From Diprion similis (taxonomy: Eukaryota > Arthropoda > Insecta > Hymenoptera > Diprionidae), in NCBI RefSeq assembly GCF_021155765.1, contig NC_060110.1:5146001-5210000 (forward strand): DNA of 64,000 bases. Direction: 5' to 3'. The position numbers and the translations under genes were made by a program. Shown one piece after another: positions 1 through 11,026 of this stretch. The notes under the pieces are model-generated. The model had not been told where the DNA came from. It did no database searches and saw only the letters and a program-made list of their open reading frames with translations. How positions within the stretch are numbered: position 1 is the first letter of the stretch; every line of letters begins with the position of its first letter.

Positions 1-2439
1 TACATCGCGTGATTACCGTTTCGAATTCCAGTTCGGATGGGTCTTCCTCATATGTAATTGGCGCAGATGGTAATATGCCCGCACGTATATCTTAATTTAT
101 TTCGAGAGAAATTCAACGCTTTGCTTCACCCGAACGTGGTATTATAAGTATTAAACCTCTAAGTACGCACTTATCTTATGTCTAACTGAATTATTCCTTT
201 TGATATCATACCTTCGCTATATCGTTGTATTCGTGTGACAGCTATGCCACTTGATATTACCGCTTTCTAAGTCACTTCTGAACTTTCGCATGTTCGACCA
301 TCGCATAATCATGTTTAAATAGTCAAGTACCAGTGCTTCTTATTTTACTTCTACTTCTTCTTCTTCTTCTTCGTTCGAATTCTTCTCAGTTGTAATATTA
401 AGTGATCGAAGTTCGCGTAACAGCTGCATTTGTAACGTTACGAAATTGCGATGCGAAATAAAATTTGAAACACGAATTGTGATAAAAAGATTCAAATTTG
501 GACTATTTTTATTAATTGAAAACGATAATACTAAATCAAAATTCAGAAATCATAAATTCCAAAGTGTTAGAAACACAGCGTTTTTTTTTTTTTTTTTTTT
601 TTTTCTTTCCTTTCTTTTGTACGAGGTTTCGATCTACCAATCTATTGGAAAATGTCTTCATGGCGCCAGAGCCTGGTTCTCGGCGCCATTTTATCACCGC
701 ATAACCTAAGTTTTCAATTTTAATGGAGTCAAATTGTAATACTTGGGGTTTCAAAGTACTCATGTCACATACATTAATTAAACGCCATTAATAGTAAATC
801 TGTTCTACCATCCACACGCAAAAAAAAATGTAAGCAATCAGCTGTTAGCCTGGTTGCATTAGTTCGATTTTTTCCCACCAGGTGGCGCATTGCAAAATTA
901 CAATCCCAATAATATATTTACCCGCAATGGCGTAACGAATCGCTGCGACTTGTTTTGATTTCCACTGGCACTCGCGGTGATATGTCATAGAGATTAGCTA
1001 ATCAACTACATCAGTTTTCACCGCGTGTTCGTTCGCATTGCGCGGGCGAATTGTCTCCAAATCATATGCAATTCTGCCGCGTGACTAACCTCTTAACTAC
1101 GCTCGAGATTGACGAAAGGTGACAAAATAACTTGTGATTCTCTGCCGTAGTTCAACGATCGTTTTAATAACTTATAGAAAACAGGAAATATGGTTTATCT
1201 GGTGTGATATTATTTGTGAAACGCCCAGTTCAGGACGATTAGTACGCTTAAATATATGCCGATGTGGAACATCACTCGATTTTTAGTAAATGAATTTTAA
1301 TGTTTGTCTATCGACAAAATTTTTTTCGGGCCAACTGTTTGAGAGTGGTGCAGATCTATGAGTAAAATGGTGATTATTAGTACGACGATAAAGTACAAAG
1401 GATGTTTTTGTTTTTTGATGAGAAAAAATGAAGCGCCAAATCATATTTTATTTTATCGTTAGAACGAAATAAAATTCAGGTGACTTTGGTATTTTGAGAC
1501 CAGGGCGTAATGAAATACTAATTACGTATATCTGAATTTTGGAACTAGGACGAAGTAAAATAGAAATTATGTTTGCATTTTGTAATTGAGGTGTAAATTT
1601 TGTAATGAGGGTAAAATGCAATGCAAGTTATATTATTGCGATTTTTAATTCATGTGAAATAAAATATTTATAAAATAAAGTTTCTAATTACCCTTGATAG
1701 TATGTAAAAATAAGTAGGTATACACAGTTTTTACGTACAATTAAAAATCAGACATGTTCGTATACTTTTTATAAATTTTCTTAGTAGTTAACCGCATATG
1801 AGAAATTTTCAATTTGATTTACTGATCGATCCTATGACAAATTTGGAACTTGATCAATAGAAGATATTAATTTATTTCAATGAAAGTTGTAACTGATCTG
1901 AATAATGACATTAATTATTTGCAAAAATTTTAATTCAACCACAATTAAATACTAATCATTTCAATAACGCTAATATAAAAGTATAATTTATACTTGATTT
2001 TCTTTTCTAATTACGATAAATACCAAAATTTCTCCGCGGCTTCGATATCACACTCTTTCTATACATGCTTACACCTTCATATTATTACACTGTCAATGTC
2101 TGTTAAAGTAATACGAAAGATCTGTATAAGGCAACGAGGTTACCGATATGGCGTCTTGAAAGAATATAAAGAAACTAAAACTGAAATCGTCGAGAAATAT
2201 GCATAGAAAGCACTTATTGACTGGTCAGACATAACTGAATAATCGCGTAATGCGTATATGGCTGCAGAACTTTATCCCTCATACGGGTACCAGTTTGATT
2301 ATTATTTTTATTTCGTAATGTATCATTTCCTACCGAACCAGGAAGTGTTAATACGTTGGATTCCTTGATTCCTGCGGGCAAAAAATATGCCGGTGCGTTG
2401 CGCAATTTTCTTATAAGTATACCGCAACATTATAGGTAT

Positions 2440-2903
2440 ACAGTGTTGCCAGATAGTTCAATCAGCTTCCCTCCATGCCTGCCAACATTTGCCACTAAAT
2501 CCCCCTAAATGGGATATAAAAATCCCCTATATTTTCCCCTAGATTTTTTCCTAATAAAATGGCGAGTACGGATGGCATTATGAATATATTAAACGTGTTT
2601 CACGCTGAGGGCAGACGGCCGAGATAAGTCCAAACAAATGCGATCGAGGTATTGCCGCACTCATTGTCGCAGCAAAGATCGAAACTAGCATCGAAACACG
2701 TCAAATCAAACAAATTCATAAATTTCTCTAGAATGATATTAATTCTGATCGAAAATACATTTTAACTAATGAGTTAATATGTGGTTTCAAAGCTTAAAAG
2801 GTCAAAATAAAAATCCATTTAGTTTCTTTCCCCCTAAATTTCCCCCTAGACGCTTCAAAACCTCCTAAATCTAGGGGGAAAACCCTTGATCTGGCAACAC
2901 TGT
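2440..2903. mobile_element. MITE-like element with perfect 15-bp terminal inverted repeats
   Basis: The left end reads ACAGTGTTGCCAGAT and the right end is its exact reverse complement, ATCTGGCAACACTGT, 464 bp apart end to end. C-rich subterminal motifs of the CCCCCTAAAT type occur near both ends. There is no coding capacity, so this is a non-autonomous DNA transposon. The superfamily is unresolved because no clear target-site duplication is visible. Confidence 0.75.
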
Positions 2904-3012
2904 TAAGGTGAACCATCACGAGGATCGCGTGTCGCAATGGGTATGCAATGGGCACCCTGACATCTGGTGGCGAAAACTGCGTTACTCTATTTGGGCCATA
3001 TTTGTTTTAAAA

Positions 3013-3092
3013 CCCTTCGTTAGCCACCTAGGACGAATCGTCCTTATCGTTAACTCGTACTTACTTCTACCTCGGTACTCGGGAGTAACGCA
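3013..3092. repeat. Dispersed repeat, copy 1
   Basis: About 80 bp is clearly similar to 26872-26942 in the same orientation. Shared blocks include GCCACCTAGGACGAAT, ACTCGTACTT and a CGGTAC...AGTAACGC-like segment. Homology fades on both sides. Probably a fragment of an interspersed element of unknown class. Confidence 0.6.
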
Positions 3093-3237
3093 GGGGGATG
3101 ATCTCGGACTACCCCCTAAAAAAATTTCTTTCACCACAGGCCCCATGTCAAAACACGATAAGACAACTATAATCAGACTAAACAGTTGAGTGTACCATAT
3201 CCTTTTTTTTTTGAGTGTACCTCAAAAAAATATTTAA

Positions 3238-3405
3238 CCCTAACGTGTCACTGGGGTGAATTTTACCCCAAACATTTTTCAAAATCCTTGTCGAAGCCCT
3301 TGACCCCTGAATATATATATATTTTTTCATTTAGATTCTTAGAACTCATTTTTTAAGCACTGTATCACGTTTGGGGTGAATTTCACCCCGTGTGACCGTT
3401 ACGGG
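3238..3405. mobile_element. Short fold-back element with GGGGTGAA.TT.ACCCC palindromes
   Basis: Arms of about 30 bp are imperfectly inverted. The left arm begins CCCTAACGTGTCAC and the right arm, reversed, begins CCCGTAACGGTCAC. Each arm contains its own small palindrome (GGGGTGAATTTTACCCC and GGGGTGAATTTCACCCC). TTAA precedes the left arm at 3234-3237 but is not matched at the right edge, so assignment to a TTAA-targeting (piggyBac-like) group is only possible. Confidence 0.5.
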
Positions 3406-3595
3406 ATTCTAAGGCGATCTGATTTATCAGGGTTAAACCGGTGTTGTAACGATAACTGTTTTACTAGAATTTTTCAGTAACCATATATATAACAAATGGA
3501 ATTTTTCTCAGTACGATTCGGAACTGCGTACGTACGGTAGGTATTTTTATCTGTTACACACGCCCACAAAAATAACAAAGTTGTGGTTGCTGGGG

Positions 3596-4128
3596 GTTGA
3601 ACTGTATTTTTCTTTTGTATTTTTTCCCGCCGAACACGGATCTGAAGTCAGAAGTGGGGGTCGGTGTAAAAATTTTGGAAAAAAAACCATAAAAATCATG
3701 TTTTAGCAATTTTTTCTTATGGTTCTTGCATCTAATTGTAAAGTATTTTCGTTTCACTTTGTAACATGCACCAGTACTTTACAAATATGTATTTTTCCAT
3801 CATTCAAGGCCGTTCCGAGGTCATCCTCCAATGGTTAAAAATATGTTTGTGATTTTATTTTCTTCACACGACGGTACAAATACCGTCAGAAACGTGCTAC
3901 CGAGGAGTGTTTCGACAGAAATAACAACTCCCAATAGATATTTTCAAAATACTGATGCACGTTACAGAGAGAAACAAGCGAAAAAACTTTAGATGCAAGA
4001 AACGTAAGAAAAAATTGGTCAAACATGATTTTTTATGGTTTTTTACAAGATTTTTCACATCGACCCCTAATTCTGACTTCAGATTTGCTTTCAGTGGGAA
4101 AAAATACAAATGAAAAATACATTTCGAA
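3596..4128. mobile_element. Large inverted repeat (about 130-145 bp arms)
   Basis: The segment about 3604-3752 reappears inverted at about 3976-4119. Shared blocks include TTTTGTATTTTTTCCC, ATCTGAAGTCAGAA, AAAATCATGTTT and TTTCTTGCATCTAA-type strings, with scattered mismatches and small indels. About 220 bp of unrelated sequence separates the arms. Two short minus-strand frames here are by-products of the arms. This looks like a fold-back transposon or two element copies inserted head to head. Confidence 0.65.
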
Positions 4129-7100
4129 CCACAGCACGCACAAAATTTTCATTTTTATGGATCTCTGTTATTATTATTATTATACAAACCGATTCGCGTT
4201 CTGAAGTCATTTCTAGCTTGGGAAATTTTTCTTTTCACCAAACTTGCAAGGCCTGTTTTTACATAATGAGAAAGATTATCAACAAATTCAACATTCGTCC
4301 ACGTCATTACGTTGCAAGAGGTTGATTAACTACTTTCACTGCTGGAGGTTCTCCTGGTTGTAAAATATCGTTTTACTTGACGACGATCTGTAACTATATA
4401 TATACATATATATGTATGCATTATCGCATTTTTTAATTGTTATTGTTTTTTCAACACGGGAACTTGGCGACTTTCGTTTCTTCATGATTTTTGACCCGAT
4501 GATGATTTGAACAGACACCGGCCGGTTTAACCCGATTGATAGTTTTCTCCTTGGCTCGGCTTCAGACCAATTCAAGCAATCCCAAATCACTTCAATTTCG
4601 TTGCGTAATGCATTTTGCTGTACACAAAGTGATACGTTAATTAGCAACGTACCCGAATTCGTGATGTTCCGTGGCCTGCGGGCCAATTGTGACCTAATGG
4701 ATGGATGAAAAAAAATACTGGCTTAGAAAGAAGGTACGAGTGAACATCCAAACCTCGTCTTCACCTATCCAAGCTTCTAAGCTCAGCTCCAGATTACGTA
4801 ATGTCTTCAAGATTTATGATCTGTCATGTCGTTTTCGTTCATCGTCTCTTCATTTATGATTTTGAGCATGTATGAAGCTCTACTGATTGTGAGAGATACA
4901 TTGCTTGAAGTCATTGATACTTTTTTCAAGCTGAGCATTTCCAATTGAACAAAATGTGAGACCTAATTACTGGGTGACGTTTATTTGGTACTAATTTAAC
5001 GATCAAAATTCACGGACAGAAATAGAAATTTAATATTGGCAGATTTGTAAAAACCGTTTGGCAGAGGTAAAATTTTTCAATGTATCTACTGTTTAAAATA
5101 AAGATAAAAAATGTTGGAGAGAAAATGGTGTTTATTGCAATGCAAATATTTTAAGCGATGTTTTGTTTTTTTTCCCAACTCAATCAAAGTTAATTAAAAT
5201 TCAAATTTATACACAATTTAAACCTAATCGCTACTTTTAATAAAGCGACAACAGAAATGCATTGGATTTAAACTGCATAAATAAATTAATTTATACTTTC
5301 TGTAAAATGAGATAACATGATTAAGAGCAAATTTCGAAAATGCAAATTGACTTTTCATAGAATGACTAATTTTTTTTTATGACCGTAGTATAATTATTCT
5401 AATTTTAATAACAATATCAATTATATATACAACGATATCAATAATATTCAGTAAATATGTTGGTTAAAATTTATTAAATAAACAAAATATTGAAATTATT
5501 TGATTCAAAGTAATACTTGCGAGGAATGGTGACACGAAAAACTCGTCGAATGTTTCGAATGTCAGAACAACAAGTAAAGAATCTCTCAGCATTATCCCAC
5601 TAATCATAAATATTTGAACCGTCTTTTTATTACGCTAATCATTAACGTCATCATGGTTTTGTTTATAGCTACATGTAGAATAGTCTAGAGTACATTCGAA
5701 GCAAAAATTCTTTTCCCATTAAATGACTTTACAGGAAAATGAAGTTTGACCCGAAGATTACCAATAAAAGCGACGGTTTAGTAGAAATTAGGATGCTAGC
5801 TGGTTTCTAAGCACCGCAAAGGATTAGAAGGGACATCAAGAGGTTCCCATAATCACTGAATCGATTTGCTGAAGACACCTGTTGTGATTACAGAAACTGC
5901 TTTACCTCAGGCTCGCAATTTCGTAAGAAACATTTTCCACATCCGACTGTCTTCCGTATATTTTCGTTACTAAAATTTCGTCATTCTAATTATAAAATAT
6001 ACTTACCATGGCAGAGACCATGTAGGCAGCGAATTTTGGATTATATAAGTTCCCGAGGCGGTATATTACAAGAGAAGCAGAATCATTACTCACTCTTCAA
6101 ATATTTTTCTGTTATTCAGCGATTGTTACTTTCGTTGCTTTCTTCACATCTCCATGGCTTGTGTAGGCAAGTTATTATCATTTTTTCCGATGGATCGGAG
6201 CGCACAAAAAAGATCTACAAAGAATGAATCGTCGTTTTATTTGCGGCGAGAATCGAGTATTACTAAACTATACATTAATTGTAAGAGAAATTTTTACTCG
6301 TCGCTACTTTACAGTTCTTAACTATTTTCATATTTAACCATAACTGAAAAATATTTTTATGTCAAAATCAAAATTAGCAATGACGGGGAATGAGAAATGA
6401 ATTTTAGTCACTAAAAAATCTTTTTTTATGTGACTATTCTTCATCGATTATGGTCACTTGATCACTTGATCACTTGTAACGATCATTAATATTCATTTTA
6501 CTAGAATTTTCTACGAGCTATAGTAAAAGAAATTTTTTTTGTATACAGATTTACTGCGCAATGTTTTTCAGGATGTTATACACAGATCTACGTTCAATTG
6601 TACAATTAGATCATTCAATTTGAAGTCAAATCATGAAATCTATTTTGGATTAAACAGCACACTTGCCGTTTATTGTAGTTTACATTAATTGACAATTTTG
6701 TTACCCTTATTTGAGGTTAGTTATTTGAATAGAAAAAAAGAAACCCTTGTATGCTCATAACATGAATTATTTTATCAAGTTATTGAGAAATCTGTTCTGA
6801 ATTGAAAAAACTTTTTATTGAACAATAAAGATGTTATAAAAATTTTCAATATATCTTTTGATCAATTTCACTTAAATGAAATGCAACCGTTACATTGTGT
6901 CAGAAAAATGACGCATTTTTCACTGGTATGCAAATATTATATATTCATATTCTGAATTTCTGAATGGTTATCTTTTAAAGAGAATGTTAAATTAATTTTT
7001 TTCCTACCTCTTAACATTCTTGTTTCTCAATAATTTACATAACATATATTTGAAAGCTTGAAAAATTCCACGCCGATAAACATCGTACTGTCAGTATATG

Positions 7101-7312
7101 GTATATACTATATAATATAAGTAGGACAACGAAAAGAATAATTTTTCCCTAATACCTTTATGTAATGTAAATAGCGCGCTGCTTTCCGATACTTAAAACC
7201 GCGTTAAAACGATTAAATCTCATTGAAAACTGGTGGATACATAATACATTTAATACATTAGTGTACAATATTGATAGAAACGTGATTTGTGAAATCACGA
7301 GATTCGTGTATA

Positions 7313-7720
7313 CCGTGTGTCCATGAGGAAAGTGCGCACCTTATGCGCGTGCGTCAAGTCGTTAAAATTTTATTGGCTGACAATTACCGCCTGATTGACT
7401 AGCCGACGCAATACCAATCGCCACTGTCAGAAAATCTGCCTAGGAGACCACCGTTAACCTGTGGTCTCCTAGGGACATTTTATGACAGTAACCGTTACCC
7501 TGTGGTCTCCTAGGGACATTTTCTGACAGTCGCCGTCAACCTGTGGTTTCCTAGGGACATTTTCTGACAGTCACCGTCAACCTGTGGTCTCCTAGGGATA
7601 TTTTCTAAGATTCGCGATTGGCATTGCATCGGTTGCTCAATCAGACGGTAACTATCGGCCAATAAAATTCGAACGAGTTGACGCACGCGCATAAGGTGCG
7701 CACTTGCCTCACGAGCACGG
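7313..7720. mobile_element. MITE with about 100-bp inverted ends and an internal 41-bp tandem array
   Basis: The left arm (7313 to about 7425) and right arm (about 7610-7720) are inverted copies sharing GTGCGCACCTTATGCGCG and ATTTTATTGGC blocks. Between them a 41-bp unit starting CCTGTGGT recurs at 7458, 7499, 7540 and 7581. The first unit is preceded by an inverted CCTAGGAGACCAC that can pair with GTGGTCTCCTAGG. TA or TATA flanks both ends, hinting at a TA-targeting element. No transposase is present. Confidence 0.75.
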
Positions 7721-10329
7721 GGTATATAATGTACGCGTATTAAAATTAAACATTGGACGCTGCAGTAACTTTCAGCCGAAAAATTTAGCCCACGGTCCCT
7801 TCGGTTAATCGACCGTTCCAATAATAAAAACGTATATGTATACATATATCGGTGCACGAGGCACGTTTCTCTTAACCTTATTACTCGAACAAACTACTGC
7901 CATTACAGGTGAACTCGACTTTTCTCCGTAGAACGAGAAGAGAAAAGAAAGCATTACGTAACATCCCGTTCTTGTAACGTTATAGTACGCGAGCGTTAAT
8001 TGGGAAGAAATACAAAAACATACTAGATAAGAAACTCACCGTCCCTTTCCCATAAACAAATGCGAGCTCACGTAATATGCTCGAGTACAATAACAACTCA
8101 CGTTTTCTGTATCAATTAAACATAGTAATTATTTAATTTAAAAAAAAAAAAAATTCAATTAGTATTGTTTCAACTGACTATACGGTCATCAATTTTTTAA
8201 TAGATGGGCCGATTTTAGATCTAATCTTTAACTTCTCTAAATTATATTACAGATGTACTACCGTATTAATTTACTATACTTTGACCCGCCGGAACTCTTC
8301 TTTCAAGTTCCTGTTTTTCGTAGGGAAGCTCCGCTCGAAGGCAGAAATTTATGGAGCGTTTATGGTAAAGAATGAAAGTAGTAAAGGTCCGTGCTATAAA
8401 GTCGACTAAAAATTTTTCTAAGCTCAGGAATTTTGTAAATGAAGAAATCTATGATCTGGGTTTGACGATCGTATAACGAAAAATCTCTGTGTCTAGTTGA
8501 CCATTACAAAAGAAAAAAAAAAAAAAAAAAAAAAATGGCAAAACGTCAAAATGTTGAAAGTAATTAAAATGAAATGAAAATTTTGAGAAAATACTTTTTA
8601 AACCGAATTCAACTTTATTGACTAATTCAGTAACAGTTACTTGGTCTTCATTTTGACGTACTTTCTTCTTGTGTGTTAGTCTTTTGTTTATACATCTAAT
8701 AACTGACCTTCTTTTCTTTTGGGAGTGACTTAAATTATACTTGATCGAGGTTTGAGTCTGCACAAACATGACAAGCGTAATACCAAAGAAAATATGAAAA
8801 GAAATGATAGAATTCCAAAGTAATCGTTGCTTTCTACGAGGCGAGGTTCAAGTTTCTACACGCACATTCTACACGTATAATCTACAAGTTGCAGAAATAT
8901 ACGACACCGCGTGCAGAGACCGCAAATGTCTAGGCATGTATATCGCCTATGCGAATAAAATTCCGTATGAGGAAATTACATGGCAAGTCTAGGTTACGAA
9001 CAAGAATTGGTAATCCAGCGTCAAAATTTTTTTCGTAAGGTGAAGAGCTATACGGTTAACAAAAAACTTAAGTCAACTCGCGTATTTGTCAAGTTACGTA
9101 GACATTATTGCACGATTAAAAGCTGTGGTAACCAGACAACGTGATTCGTATAACTACGTATTTGTTCACGGTTTTGGGCCCCTGCACTCTGCACGCAGCG
9201 CGCACTTACGCAGCGGCGTTTTCACCGAATTGAAAATCGCCGTACGATTCGCGTCTTATCGGATCAGACAATCCATCAATTGCCGTGAATCGGGGGTGAG
9301 GCAGTTTATAGACATGCGGAACGTACAGTCAGATTCAAAACGTGTCGAAATACAAACTTGATTGAAAAACTGCCGGTACGAGAAATTTCAATGAAGCAAT
9401 ACTGGGAGAAAATTTTTATTTTACAGTGTTACTTTGAAAATTTAGTTAAATGGGCATCGTTGTTACAACGGGTTTGAACATTGTTTGAACTACGTACGAT
9501 AAAATGTTGTACAAGTGACTGTAATTATAAAAATCAGTAACGTGTATTAAATTTTTCAGTTACATTTTGAAAAATCAATTTTTGCATTGTATCCGGAATC
9601 ACGACTAGCAATTTTTCTTAATATAATCTAGTTCTTATACATCTATAGCTAAGACTTACACCGTGATAGATGAGAAAGGTTTGAAGCATTTATTACAATT
9701 CTTTATAAGTAACAAAGTAAATAATCCGACTGTTGAAATAACAAGAAGCTTACAGATGATATTCATTGTCAGTATTCTCGAATTTATTCCTGGATGACAG
9801 GCAGTTTTTGAATTAGATTTAACTTGAGCAACTGTATAATTGTACTTATGCATATTTTGTCTTGTCATATTTTCGTTTTTGACATTTTATTGACCTGACT
9901 GTATGTGTAAGGATGTATAAGCCCACCCGGCTAAGTCAAAAGCTAAGAAAAGAGAAAAAACCGTTTAAAGATCTCCAGCAAAGTTATCTGAGCCAATGAT
10001 TGTGGATACGAATGAAAAACACCCTTTTCTATGATAGAAATAAATTCTAGCAGATTGTAATGACAAAAACTAAGGTATCAACATTTTGAGACAAGGCTTT
10101 CGAATACGAATGTTCAAAGTGGTAAACCTAATGATTAAAATGATAAGATTTCTAAAAATTACCTAAAATATTTCATCCCTACAACGTCTGGCCAGGTTTT
10201 AGGCTATATTTCGTTACAGCCACATCGATTATCATTTTGAAGATATAGCCATATTTATGAGCCAAGTCGGAACGGGATCACACAATTACGCAAACGCTTA
10301 CTATAAGTCCTTACAGATAGAGGCTGTGA

Positions 10330-10718
10330 TTAGGTTAGGTTTTAGGTTAGGTCAGATATTATCAATCTTCAGTCATATTTGTTTTATCTGAATAGAATTT
10401 TCATTTTATTACATTGAATTTGAATGCCAGTGGAGCCGCGATAAGCTACTAGTCTCCAATAATTTGATTTCAACTAGAGGTTAGGTTAGTTTTAGGTTAG
10501 GTTTTAGGTTTTAGGTTCTAGGTTAGGTTAGGTGTTAGGTTAGGTGTTAGGTTAGGTGTTAGGTTAGGTTTTAGGTTAGGTTGGGTTAGGTTAGGTCAGA
10601 TATAATCAATCTTCAGTCATATTTGTTTTATCCGAATAGAATTTTCATTTTATTACGTTGAATTTGAATGCCAGTGGAGCCGCAACGGGCTACTAGTATC
10701 CAATAATTTAATTTCAAC
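10330..10718. repeat. Interstitial TTAGG-type repeats alternating with a duplicated 124-bp block
   Basis: TTAGG-family pentamers and variants (TTTTAGG, TGTTAGG, TTGGG) occupy about 10330-10352 and about 10479-10598. A 124-bp block at 10351-10474 recurs without visible indels at 10595-10718, a spacing of 244 bp, with a handful of substitutions. The whole is therefore a roughly 244-bp tandem unit of pentamer run plus block, the first pentamer run being shorter. TTAGG is the ancestral arthropod telomere motif. This copy is internal and degenerate, about 220 bp upstream of the gene A TATA box. Confidence 0.8.
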
Positions 10719-10769
10719 GACAGGTCTATTCATTCTTAATAAACTCCTACGATTGTGTAACCTGCGACC

Positions 10770-10975
10770 CAGTGCGGCTCAGCCCCAGGGCCCGAAGGCC
10801 CCGCTGGTTCCTCGAAAGGCCCGGGGGGAGAGATGGGCGCGCATACCTTCCTCCTCGACGTCGAGTTGAGTCGTTCTGGTGAGGGAAGCCAACTCCTCCT
10901 TGAATGACGACCCTCGCGGTCGGCGGAAACAAACGCTATATAAGCGTCGGTCTGCACCGCGAATTCGTCAGAAGA
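10770..10975 (+). promoter_or_regulatory. GC-rich core promoter of gene A
   Basis: A short GC-rich, CpG-containing stretch stands out from the AT-rich surroundings. It ends in a TATA box, TATATAA at 10937-10943. A TCAGA sequence at 10968-10972 lies at the right distance for an initiator, predicting transcription from about 10970 and a 5' leader of about 57 bases. Gene B has the same arrangement. Confidence 0.65.
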
Positions 10976-11026
10976 GTGAAAGACGAGAAAAACGGCATGG
11001 TTTGCCGTTCGCCAGGAACCATCACC

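Larger units (their letters stand above)
1..10769. other. Gene-free AT-rich region with several MITE-like elements
   Basis: I see no open frame with a recognisable domain, codon bias or splice pattern. Frames up to about 115 codons occur but coincide with repeats or low-complexity DNA. The stretch holds a TTC microsatellite near 348-372, a poly-T run at 581-604, and the inverted-repeat elements listed separately at 2440-2903, 3238-3405, 3596-4128 and 7313-7720. A dispersed repeat copy sits at 3013-3092. The rest is unassigned; regulatory sequence for gene A could lie here, but nothing marks it. Confidence 0.6.

Noticed and set aside
3554..4109. Two short minus-strand frames of 67 and 70 codons
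   Set aside because: Both fall on the arms of the inverted repeat and are by-products of it.
7510..7857. 115-codon minus-strand frame
   Set aside because: It runs through the MITE tandem array and one of its inverted arms.
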